This document shows positions 52,372 through 61,102 of a stretch of 64,000 nt of DNA, in pieces. The DNA is from Chthonomonas calidirosea T49 (GTDB lineage Bacteria; Armatimonadota; Chthonomonadetes; Chthonomonadales; Chthonomonadaceae). A model generated the notes under the pieces. The model did no database searches. It was not told the DNA's origin and saw nothing but the letters and a program-made list of their open reading frames with translations. The stretch spans positions 2,713,241 through 2,777,240 of the forward strand of contig NC_021487.1 in assembly GCF_000427095.1 (NCBI RefSeq), read 5' to 3'. Positions within the stretch are counted from its first letter, which is position 1. Each line of letters begins with the position of its first letter. Made by a program: the position numbers and the translations under genes.

Positions 52372-52805
52372 GGCTTTGCTCCTGGAGGGACGTTCTGGGA
52401 TGAGTTGAGAGGGGCCACTTCGTCCACATAGATCGTTGCGTTATGCCCCACGCGATAGACGATGCGCGCCGGGCGGTTAAGTTGCAGCCGGTCGAAACCA
52501 ATGACCTTGCCGGCCTGATAGAGATGGCCGCGAAAACGCACGACCACTAGCGGCGGTTGCGGGGTACCCAAAAGCGAGCTACCCGCGGGCACCAAGGTGA
52601 CCACAATCGCCGTGCCGATTTGTGGGCGAACGCCCTGCAGGTTTTTATGGGTGAAGGTGCGTAATAGGGGATCGGCAAAGAGGAAGGAGAACAGCGTGAT
52701 GCTGCCGACTATCAGGATGACAGCTCGCACAATGCGCTGCTGTTTCGACAGCGGCAGTCGGCTGTTCTGTACGGTAGCAGGTCTTTCGCTTTCCAGAGGC
52801 TGCAT
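52368..52805 (-). CDS. Hypothetical single-pass membrane protein
   Basis: A 145-residue protein with one transmembrane helix at about 27-47 (IVRAVILIVGSITLFSFLFA) and an external beta-rich domain (PQIGTAIVVTLVPAG, PLVVVRFRGHLYQAGKVIGF, NRPARIVYRVGHNATIYVDE). No family recognised. It is coupled to the cyclase gene. Confidence 0.65.
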   Translation of the reverse strand: MQPLESERPATVQNSRLPLSKQQRIVRAVILIVGSITLFSFLFADPLLRTFTHKNLQGVRPQIGTAIVVTLVPAGSSLLGTPQPPLVVVRFRGHLYQAGKVIGFDRLQLNRPARIVYRVGHNATIYVDEVAPLNSSQNVPPGAKP

Positions 52806-52902
52806 AACTACCTACCTTGAGAGAGAAGGGAGCGATCTCTCGGCTCGCTTCTCTTCCCTCCCTTTAGATATTCTACACGGTATCGGTTTCGCAAGCAACT
52901 GA

Positions 52903-55427
52903 ATGAAACGTAATTTTAGCTTTTCTAGCGCTTGGTTCGTTCTAGGATGTCTCTGGATGGCTCTGCTGGGGGCGAGCACGGCGGCAGCCCCGCCACCTTT
53001 TCTCCACATCGAGAACAACGCGCTCTATCTCGGAGACCTTCCCTTTCGCAACATCGGCGTTACCATCCCCGATCTTTTCGATCGCTTCCTAAGCGGCCAT
53101 GAGAGCTCGGCGGAAACGGCGTTAGCCGATGCGGAAACGGTGGGGGCGCGCTTTGTGCGTTGTGCTGCCGTTCCGTTAAACGCGACCCTGTTTTCCCAAT
53201 TTCGTTCCGACCCCAAAGGCTATTTTGCCAAATTCGACGCGATGCAGGCGGCCCTGCAAAAACACCATCTGCTCCTCGTGCCCTCGTTGCTGTGGGATGG
53301 GCAGACCCTGGTGCAGGTGGCTCAGCAGCCAGCTGAAGGCCTACACGCGCTCTTAACTGCTGGCACGCCGGCCTATCAGCTCGCCAAGGCCTACATTGCG
53401 GCGATGGTGTCGCGCTACTACAACGACCCTTTCATTCTTTTTTGGGAGATCGGCAGCGACCTCGATAGAGAGGCCGATCTGCTTTCTCCGAACGACCCTG
53501 CGGCGTACAGTTCCGACCAGCTGAGCGCCTTTTTAGCGCAGATCGCGCAGCAGATCCATGGGTTAGATAAGAATCACCTAGTCTGTTCCGGCAACGGCAT
53601 GCCGCGTCCGGATGCCTGGAACCTTTATGAGGCGCGCCGACGAGGCTTAACTCAGCCGGCAGGCCCTCCTCAGCCGTTGGATACATTGCCGCAGTTTCAG
53701 GAAATGGTGGCGCTGCGGAACCCCAACGGCATTGATATCCTCAGCGTGCATCTGGCGCCACCTGGCGAGGCCACACCGCTCTGGTTAACCCGCGACGACA
53801 CCCAAGCGCTGACTCTGCCATGGGTGCAACGCGTCGCTTTAGATCTTCATCGGCCGCTGTTTGTGGGCGCTTTTGGCCAAGCGGTTCAGAGCAAGGGGGT
53901 AGAGCAGAGCGCCCCTTGGATGCTCAACCTCATGCAGAGGTTACAGATTACGGATGCGCCGCTGGCCGCCGTGCAAGATTGGGAGTCGGACCCGCCCACG
54001 AACTTTACGCTTTCATGGCAAACCACACCCAAGCTTGCTGTAGCGATGAAGACCGCCAACGCCTTTATCGCCGACACGGTAGCACGTCATGTATTGGTCG
54101 CTTTGCCACCAGAGCTTTTCGCCACCGAGATCGCGGTGGCGAACGACCGTCTGCACACGCTTGCCACTCAGCTACAAACGCTTGCTCTGCCGTTGCTACA
54201 AGCGATGCGCCTACCTCCGAACGGGAAACGAGGCACACTGCTCAATCGTACCGGCACCGATCTGCTTCTGCCCTACGATCAAAGCCCTCGTTTTCGCGTG
54301 GCCGACCTCGCTCTGCTGGCGCAAACCGGCCTTCTCTCCTCAAAAGAGATAGAGGGATGGATTCGTCTGCTCGCGAGGCTACAAAACGGTGGCAGCCCGC
54401 TTCGCTTCGCTGGCGGCCTTAGCGTGCCCGCCTACAGCATGCCGGACTGGGTGGCCCCCGATGGAACGGCCTGTTGGTTCCCCGATGCCAAAGGGGTGGT
54501 GAGCAGGGCACAGGGGCTTTTGGGCATCTCCCACCGGCGGATGGCGCCTACTGGTTTCTTTTGTTGGTGCAGGCGGCGATAACCCAGCGTGGCGAGCCGA
54601 ACCTTTTGCGGGCGCGTTTTGCCACGTCACAAGGCTCCCTGCCCTTATGGCAGATAGCCGAAAACGCCTTCAACTCCATTGAGGCCGACAAGACCACCGG
54701 CTTGGTGGCCGTGGGCGGCACTCCAGAGGACGCTCGCGTGGACTGGGTCTTCGCCGACCACGTGCAGAAGGCCGGTTTTTGCCTTATGCCCTCGCTTTTG
54801 CGGCTGCAAGCGGCGCAGATTCTGGCGAACCTTTTCAGCGCGATAGACGATGCGGTGCGCGCACGAGACTACCAAAGCATTGCCGAGCGCATTCGGGCCT
54901 CGCTTGTGTCCACCTTCTACGTTCCGTTGGGGCAGGTAAACGGCCAAGATACCGGTCTCTTGCTATCGGCCACTCGGCGGGGGCGAAAGGAGGATGTTTG
55001 GGCCTCCGCTTACGCGTTGGTGTTGCAGGCGCTTCCCAGTGACATCGGCAACGCGGTTGCGCGGCATCTAGATCAGCTCTATAAGGCGGGCGGCCTCACT
55101 TTACAGGGCTATGTGCGGGCTTTGCCGCCATCTGGCAGTTACGGGGGCTATTGGGAGGCAACGACCGATGCGCCGGATGAGGGGGAAAACGGTGGATACT
55201 GGGGATTTCCGGTCGGATGGTTAGCCGTTGCCATTGCCCAAACCGACCGACCGGCTGCGATACAGATCTTACAACAGTACACCGATTCGCTGGAAAAAGA
55301 GCTGTCCAGCGGCGCGCCGTGGGAGTGGCGTAGTGGGAAGGCCGCTTTTGGTTCGCGCTGCCTACTCTCCGTCGCCTGTCCAGCCGAGAGCGTGCTCGAG
55401 GCACTAACAGGCTCTCTAGCCAATTAG
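52903..55427 (+). pseudogene. Secreted glycosidase-like gene with a frameshift
   Basis: Two overlapping frames make one protein of about 840 residues. Frame one (52903-54582) has a signal peptide, a GH5-like barrel (LGDLPFRNIGVTIPDLF, YYNDPFILFWEIGSDLDRE, DILSVHLAP) and a helical domain, then degenerates after VSRAQGLLGI. Frame two continues with PPADGAYWFLLLVQAAITQR through to the stop at 55427 (GYWGFPVGWLAVAIAQTDRP, EWRSGKAAFGSRC), an alpha-barrel-like C-terminus. The shift lies between about 54510 and 54545 amid short homopolymers. It may be a real mutation or a base error. It would act on extracellular glycans. Confidence 0.7.
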
Positions 55428-55566
55428 CCTGAGAAACCTTGTTCAGAACCTGGGAGCGCCGGCATCTTACCGGCTTAAGCCAGTACCACGCCGCTCTTAC
55501 ACTTCACCATAAGCTTTTTCCTAATAGGTCAGAGAGTTCGATGGGTAAAAATCAAAAAAATTTTTT

Positions 55567-56139
55567 ACTTAACGCGCACCTACGATGCCGACGACCGCCT
55601 TGCCCAAGAGAGCCATAACGGCAGCGTGGTGGTGACGTATACCTACGATGGCACAGGCGAGAAGGGACTGCTTACGTCAGTAACCAATGCGAGTGGGCGC
55701 ACCATCACCTATACCTACACCGCTCGTGATGAGGTGGCTAGCATCTCCGAAGCAGCGGGCACCACTAGCTACAGCTTACGATGCCGATGGCAACCTCGTT
55801 ATGGAGACTCGTCCCAACGGGGTAAGCATAAGCCGCACCTACGATGCCGATAACCATCTGCTGAGTGTGGTAAGCAAAACCTCCGCCAACACCACCCTAG
55901 CCTCTTTCAGCTATGTGTACGACGTGGATGGACGGCGCACCAGCGTGGCGGAGGCCGACGGTTCTTTGGTAAGCTATAGTTACGACGGCGCAGGGCGTTT
56001 GGTGGCGGAGAGCCGCACCGGCAGCAATAGCTACAGCATCTCCTACACCCTCGATGGAGAGGGCAACCGACTGAGCGGGACCGTCAACGGGTTCACCACC
56101 ACCTTTGTGTACGACGCGGCAGGTGCCGTTGCAACCTAA
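55567..56139 (+). pseudogene. RHS/YD-repeat fragment
   Basis: The plus strand encodes tandem YD repeats (RTYDADDRLAQESHNGS, YTYDGTGEKGLLTSV, TYTYTARDEVASISEA), then a one-base shift near 55780, then AYDADGNLVMETRPNG, RTYDADNHLLSVV, YVYDVDGRRTSVAEADG and SYDGAGRLVAES to a stop at 56139. There is no start codon or ribosome site: the frame simply begins after an A7T6 run at 55554-55566. It is an internal piece of an RHS-type protein. The stretch 55428-55566 before it has no gene. Confidence 0.8.
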
Positions 56140-56372
56140 ACCTGATGGAGAACAGGACTGAAACTGTTAGAAGAAAGATAGTACGCAGCGACCGCATGAT
56201 GGCGGCCTTTTCACCGGCGGGGTCTACACGTCGAGTGTTCATAGCCTTATCCGTAAGGATATGGGAAATGCCCTTGGTGAGATAGCCTGGGTAGTAAACA
56301 TCATCTAATGAAACACGCCGTCCGTTCGCTTGGATACCCGATTCTACTGTTGCCCCGTCATGCGTTCGAACC
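56140..56372 (-). pseudogene. Possible gene remnant on the reverse strand
   Basis: A reverse frame is open from about 56372 to the RHS junction near 56140 and reads like protein: THDGATVESGIQANGRRVSL, then DDVYYPGYLTKGISHILTD, then MNTRRVDPAGEKAAIMRSLR and a hydrophobic stretch. No start or family found. The rest of the gap to 56601 shows nothing clear. Confidence 0.3.
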
Positions 56373-56601
56373 TACGCTAAGCGATTGGATCATCTCACCC
56401 TTGGGGAGATTCCCTGAGTGTCGAGTGATATGAAAGCGTTTCTCATTGTACATTTGCTCCGAATGAGTGACCCTTTGAAAACGAATTTGGTAGTAGCGAT
56501 ATTTTAAGAAGATTGTCTCCATTTTGTGCTCAAAAAAGTGCTCCTTTTTACGAGTGTTCATGTTAAAATACTTTCATTCGATACCTCTGAGGAGGAATTC
56601 C

Positions 56602-57171
56602 ATGGGGTCCTCATTTTTCCTTTCCTGTCAAGAGACCGGTTATGATGAGGAAAAATTCCTTCTTCTGATCCGTCGCATAGCCGAGTGCCTCGCGCGACGC
56701 AGAAAGCTACCACCGCAGGAGGTTTATGACTGCGGCTCTGAAGCGGTCCTTTTGGTATTGGAGCAACTGCGGGAGGGGGAGACTCCCTGCCTCCAGCCAC
56801 AGAACTGGATAAAATTTGTGGTGAAAGTGGTGCGTAACTTTCAACGACGCTATCAGTCAAGAACGAAACATGAAGTCTTGCTAGACGAAGGCAAAGAAGA
56901 GCTTTTGCAGCTGCCCGATACGGCTCCAACCCCAGAAGCCGCCCTAGAGCGCAAGTGCACGGAGAGTTTGCTTTATAAAGCCATCGAGGAGAACTTAGAC
57001 GATTCTTTGCAAGCGATCTTTCTCGCGCATTTTGTGGAACACGTCCCGCTAAAAGAGCTTGCAGCGTTGGCGGGGACCACTCCGGACGCGTTGTGCCATC
57101 GGTTGCAGAGAGCGCGCCTTCGTGTGAGAGCATGGCTTGAACGACATGGTTGGGATGGGGAGATCCCTTAG
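56602..57171 (+). CDS. Sigma-70-family (ECF-like) RNA polymerase sigma factor
   Basis: A 189-residue protein; ATG at 56602 follows GAGGAGG. Region 2-like part at about 15-90 (EKFLLLIRRIAECLARRRKL, NWIKFVVKVVRNFQRRYQSR) and region 4 at about 125-185 (ESLLYKAIEENLDDSLQAIF, LKELAALAGTTPDALCHRLQ, RARLRVRAWL) fit a small sigma-70 protein. No anti-sigma gene adjoins. It sits inside the RHS-fragment region and may drive genes there. A TAAAAT at 56564-56569 may be its -10. Confidence 0.8.
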   Translation: MGSSFFLSCQETGYDEEKFLLLIRRIAECLARRRKLPPQEVYDCGSEAVLLVLEQLREGETPCLQPQNWIKFVVKVVRNFQRRYQSRTKHEVLLDEGKEELLQLPDTAPTPEAALERKCTESLLYKAIEENLDDSLQAIFLAHFVEHVPLKELAALAGTTPDALCHRLQRARLRVRAWLERHGWDGEIP

Positions 57172-57461
57172 TCTTGTTTGAAAAGCTCTTTGACATCTTT
57201 CTGCGCAGCCCTCTGTCTTCGCGCGCTCATCGGCATAGCAGAGCATGGCAAAAAGATAGGCTCTCTAATGCTTCGACCGCGTCATCTAAGGAACTTCTAA
57301 TTTCCCAAAAATTACCCGTCATAAAGGGCACTCCCTCCTGCCTTATTATTACAAAGGTGCAATTTTAGGGACTTCATCCCCTTCATCTCCTTTGTAGTGA
57401 TCTCCCTAAATGAAGCTGCGAGCGTGTCGGTCTTTTTTCCCATAAAGAAAGGAGTGGCGAG

Positions 57462-57702
57462 ATGCTTAGGAATGCAAGGAGAGCAGGAGGTTTTTATCTG
57501 GCGCTCTGCTGCATGCTTTTAGGAGCGTGGTTAGAAGCAGCGGGCACGCGCGGTGAGCGGTGCAGGAGCTGTCGAGGCCGGCAATGCTCTTGTGCAAGAC
57601 GCCTTGCTGAGCTTTGGGCAGGAAACTTTAGAGCAGGAGGTGATGTTGATAGAAGGTCCTGTTCCCTCTGATCAGATAGATTATACGATTCCTGGGGACT
57701 AG
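57462..57702 (+). pseudogene. Small secreted protein gene with a frameshift
   Basis: Start ATG at 57462 follows AAAGGAG. The first 30 residues are a signal peptide (GGFYLALCCMLLGAWLEAAG). The same frame then turns into Arg/Cys-rich nonsense to 57671, while the next frame reads sensibly: AVSGAGAVEAGNALVQDALL, SFGQETLEQEVMLIEG, then PVPSDQIDYTIPGD and stop at 57702. A one-base change near 57545-57556 (by a GGG) would restore a secreted peptide of about 80 residues. No family. Confidence 0.5.
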
Positions 57703-57816
57703 CCATCATTCTTAGGGAGGAAACGAGCAGGAGGACCTACAAAAGACAACTAGCTTGATAGCGATATCTGGTAATATACAAAATTATATGATAGGGGACA
57801 AAACGAGGCTCAAAAC

Positions 57817-58362
57817 ATGCAAGGATTATCACGGGGTGTAGAAAGAGGGACGAAGACCCCATCGTCCGAATGTAGTCCGCACAGTACCTGCTTGTTCAGT
57901 TTAAGCGTGACGCTCTTGTCTTTGTCGACTATAAGAGTGCACCTTACGCTGCCACACTGGTCGGTGTTGGAGTGGGTCGTGGTAGCTATTGCAACCGCTA
58001 TTGCTTTGTGTTATCTTACTGACGTTCCGATGGGCGTTATCCGCTATTTGAACGAGGAAGAGAGAAAAGAGGGCCGAGACATTGTTTTGATTGCTTTCAG
58101 AATGTTTTTTAAAGCTACATTATATGTAAGCAATTTTCTGCGCGGTGTTCTGGCTGGCATTGTATTTTATGGAGCGATAGTTGGTACTCTTCCGGTGTCT
58201 GTGTCGTCGTGGTGCATAGTTGCTCTCTTAGGTGATCTCTTCGATCTACCTCACGAGCAGCTAAAAGGTCTCGTAGCCGGTCTCTATGGTTGGTTAAGGA
58301 GGCATCTAGCTAGTTGGGTAGGGCCAGTGGGCAGCAGGGGTGTCTCAGGGAAGGAGCAATAA
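57817..58362 (+). CDS. Hypothetical membrane protein
   Basis: A 181-residue protein with a polar N-terminus and hydrophobic segments at about 26-42, 52-72 and 108-128. A charged stretch NEEERKEGRDI lies between the last two. No family found. Start uncertain: GAGG precedes the ATG at 57817 at a longish distance. It is inside the RHS-fragment region, directly upstream of the core piece at 58407. Confidence 0.5.
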   Translation: MQGLSRGVERGTKTPSSECSPHSTCLFSLSVTLLSLSTIRVHLTLPHWSVLEWVVVAIATAIALCYLTDVPMGVIRYLNEEERKEGRDIVLIAFRMFFKATLYVSNFLRGVLAGIVFYGAIVGTLPVSVSSWCIVALLGDLFDLPHEQLKGLVAGLYGWLRRHLASWVGPVGSRGVSGKEQ

Positions 58363-58406
58363 GGGGAAGCTTAGGGAGTAAAACGGATACGGTTTAGGAT
58401 GGGAGC

Positions 58407-59190
58407 ATGCCGGTAGAGGAGTTGGGTTATGCGCAAGGGACGAACGCGCCCTACCTTTCGGCGGTGTATCTGTTGGGGGCTCGTGGTCCGGAGTATCGTC
58501 GGGATGTGGTGCACCAGCGTGTGAACTGGTATGTTTACGATGGATTAGGGAGTGTGGTGGAGGAGGTAGATCCGAGTGGAAATGTGACGGCGAGCAGGAA
58601 GTACGATGTATACGGTTTGGTGCGGAGCGGTCAGGCAGGGAGCAGTTCTGAGAAGTATGTGGGGCGTTTAGGCCATGAGAGCGATGGGAGTACGGGGCTC
58701 ATCTACATGCAGGCACGATACATGGATCCGGTGTTAGGCCGGTTCATCAGTGAAGACCCAGCCAAGCATAGCAGCAATTGGTTTCTCTATTGCATCGAGA
58801 ACCCCATCAACTTCACCGACCCCAGTGGGCTTGCGGGTACGGCATTAGATATCGCCTACGCTACAGCTGAGGAGGCTATGTTAGATTCACGGGTGCTCCC
58901 ATTGCGCGCGCTGTACTAGGCTGTGCCCAAGAAATTGTCACGATTCTACAGGAAGAATATGAATGCCTCAGTGAGGCTATTGAATATGGTTTTGATCGAG
59001 GGCAAAATGCAGGTATAGTTTTTAGAAACAACCGAGGTGGACGTACATTGTTCCGTTTTGTACTGCAAAACGATGGGACATGGCTTGTAAAACTTACTAG
59101 CGACCCAACTCTTACATACTATTTTGGTTCTCATTATTTCCTTGCTAGTCAGGTCGAAAAACTTAATGAGATACTTAACGCATTGTTATA
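58407..59190 (+). pseudogene. RHS core with C-terminal tip (copy A), frameshifted
   Basis: The first part encodes a canonical RHS core: EYRRDVVHQRVNWYVYDGLG, ASRKYDVYGLVRSGQAG, GLIYMQARYMDPVLGRFISE, NPINFTDPSGL. After AEEAML the frame stops at 58919, but the neighbouring frame continues from about 58885: GAPIARAVLGCAQEIVTILQ, EEYECLSEAIEYGFDRGQNA, GIVFRNNRGGRTLFRFVLQN, DGTWLVKLTSDPTLTYYFGS, ending at 59190. One base change (near CACGGG at 58885) would make a tip of about 110 residues, probably a variable effector domain. Family of the tip unknown. Confidence 0.75.
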
Positions 59191-59221
59191 GAATCCATTA
59201 CATCAAGGAGAAACCTTAAAC

Positions 59222-59875
59222 GTGATCCAAGATGAGGAAGAAGGGCTATTGAAAAAGCTTCTAGCCTTGGAGCAGCGTGTTGCGCGTTTAGAGCTATCTC
59301 TCTCCAAGCTTGAGAGCAGACGAAATGAAGCAATCAATGCGCAAAAGGCACGAGATCCTGGGCCACCTATAACCTACATCGCACCACGCCTCGCCTTGAT
59401 TTCAGGAGAACGGCGAACAGAGCTGCGGGTATTAAGCCCTGAAGGAAGTACCTGTGTTTGTTTGGTGGCTGGGTGGTTGGAAACACTCTGGGGGATAGGG
59501 GGAGGGGTGAGCGTTTTCAATTCAAAGAAAGGTTTAGGGGTCCATGTGCATAGCTGCGATGAGGGGGGATTTGTAGAATTTTTTAGCCATAACGGACCGC
59601 AATCTAAATCTACAATCCGCCTGTTTGCTCAGACAGAAGTCGAGTTCGGTAGCGGAGTGTTCGGCTCCGATGGCGGGGGTGTAGAGTTCGAGCCGCTGCT
59701 AGCGGGGAGGTTTGGTTTTGGGATGAACAGCACGGCTATCGGAGGGGGTTTTTCAATCTTCAAGGCTGTAGCACGGGGAAGGTTCAAAGGGATAGACCTC
59801 TACAACACCCAAAACGGAATGGAAGTGTACTTCATGTATGGCGTTCTAGAACATGAACTCAAACTGCGGTGGTGA
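59222..59875 (+). CDS. Coiled-coil/beta protein, paralogue 1
   Basis: A 217-residue protein, GTG start with AAGGAG upstream. An N-terminal leucine-zipper-like helix (LKKLLALEQRVARLELSLSK) precedes a Gly/Val-rich beta domain (RRTELRVLSPEGSTCVCLV, GGVSVFNSKKGLGVHVHSC, GGGVEFEPLLAGRFGFGM). It shares the segment RTE-RVL-PEG--VCLV with the next gene. No family recognised. It follows RHS tip A by 31 bases, where an immunity or cargo gene would be expected. Confidence 0.7.
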   Translation: MIQDEEEGLLKKLLALEQRVARLELSLSKLESRRNEAINAQKARDPGPPITYIAPRLALISGERRTELRVLSPEGSTCVCLVAGWLETLWGIGGGVSVFNSKKGLGVHVHSCDEGGFVEFFSHNGPQSKSTIRLFAQTEVEFGSGVFGSDGGGVEFEPLLAGRFGFGMNSTAIGGGFSIFKAVARGRFKGIDLYNTQNGMEVYFMYGVLEHELKLRW

Positions 59876-59886
59876 AGGAGGTAAAG

Positions 59887-60438
59887 ATGGACAATACTCG
59901 CGAGCGACTGGCAGCCTTGGAACGACGGCTTGCTGAGTTGGAAGGGCAAGTGGATAGAGAGCTGAACAGAGAGGCAGGAGACAGCTCACAGGAAAGGGCT
60001 ACGGAAACCCTGCCTTTAAGCCCTAGGCTACAGGTAGTGTACGACTCGCAGCGAACGGAGTTTCGGGTGTTGAAACCAGAAGGTCAGGCTGGTGTATGTC
60101 TGGTGGGTAGTGAGGAGGGAGGTGCAATTCAGGTGCTCGATGCATGCGGAAGGGTAGCTGTGGTAGTGGACGCAACGCTTGTGGGTGGAAGAATGCGGAT
60201 ATACGATACACGATGTCATGAGGTGCTACGGATTGAGGTGGATGAAGAGGGCGGGCTTATAGAGTGTCGGATGCCTCAAGGAGGTCTAGGAGTAAGGTTA
60301 AGGAGCCGAGAAGATGGCGGGGAATTCATGGTGATGGACGGTGAGCGCGGCACTGGAGTGCAGGTGTGCAGTGTAGGTGGATCCATTGAAGTAGCCCTGT
60401 TAAAGGAAGGACGATTGGTTATGAAAGGTGTTCTATAA
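59887..60438 (+). CDS. Coiled-coil/beta protein, paralogue 2
   Basis: A 183-residue protein. ATG at 59887 follows GGAGG and lies 11 bases after the stop of paralogue 1. N-terminal helix RERLAALERRLAELEGQVDR, then a repeated beta pattern: QRTEFRVLKPEGQAGVCLVG, GGAIQVLDACGRVAVVVDA, GGRMRIYDTRCHEVLRIEVD, GGLIECRMPQGGLGVRLRS, GGEFMVMDGERGTGVQVCS. The spacing suggests a beta-helix or beta-roll with turns starting GG. Oligomerisation by the helix is likely. The 293 bases after it hold no gene. Confidence 0.7.
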   Translation: MDNTRERLAALERRLAELEGQVDRELNREAGDSSQERATETLPLSPRLQVVYDSQRTEFRVLKPEGQAGVCLVGSEEGGAIQVLDACGRVAVVVDATLVGGRMRIYDTRCHEVLRIEVDEEGGLIECRMPQGGLGVRLRSREDGGEFMVMDGERGTGVQVCSVGGSIEVALLKEGRLVMKGVL

Positions 60439-60731
60439 TACCGGATATACCATACATTGATAGCCCACATATGTACTTAAATGGATCGCTCTAGCCATTA
60501 ATAGGAACGTGGGGATGTTGCTTGCCACTTATTTTCTTGGAAGGCAGAGGGTTTCCAACTAAAATCGTCTCTTATGGCTCTAAAGGAACCAGAGCATTTT
60601 TGCAGAGCAGGACACGTCGATCTTCTCATAGAGGGTCTCGCCTGAGAGAGGCTTTTGGGATAGTATCTAAATGAGAGGTTCTAATTAAAGGATAAGGAGA
60701 GGCATGCTTCATTGTGGGAATGATCATAAGA

Positions 60732-61082
60732 CGGAGAGATGTGGTGTACCAGCGTGTAAGTTGGTGTGTTTGCGATGGGTTAGGGAGTGCGGGCACGATA
60801 CATGGATCCGGTGTTAGGCCGGTTCATCAGTGAAGATCCTTTTGGAGATACAGAGAAAAAGAGGCTAGGAAACTCGTGAAGGCGTTGGAACAGCTAGCTG
60901 AGCGAAAAGGAAAAGAAAAATTTGGGCCCTGGGCTGAGACTGTAGGTAAAGCAGCCCTAGGCTTGTGCAGTGTTGATGCCTACTTCCACCAAAATCCCCT
61001 TGATTTTATCGCCATTATGTTCGATATAGCAGGTGATGATGAAACCGCTGCTGAAATTGACCACATCAACCAGTCTATCTGA
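60732..61082 (+). pseudogene. RHS core scar with tip (copy B), deleted and frameshifted
   Basis: 60732-60788 repeats the copy A core (RRDVVYQRVSWCVCDGLGS), then jumps directly to the RYMDPVLGRFISEDP part (60789-60840); about 155 bases present in copy A are missing. After SEDPF the in-frame reading stops, but one extra T in the TTTT at about 60840 would lead into WRYREKEARKLVKALEQLAE, RKGKEKFGPWAETVGKAALG, LCSVDAYFHQNPLDFIAIMF, DIAGDDETAAEIDHINQSI, stop 61082. The last 68 codons could also be read from a GTG at 60876 as a free tip. Confidence 0.65.
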
Positions 61083-61102
61083 ACAGAAAGAGAGGATTCA
61101 TT

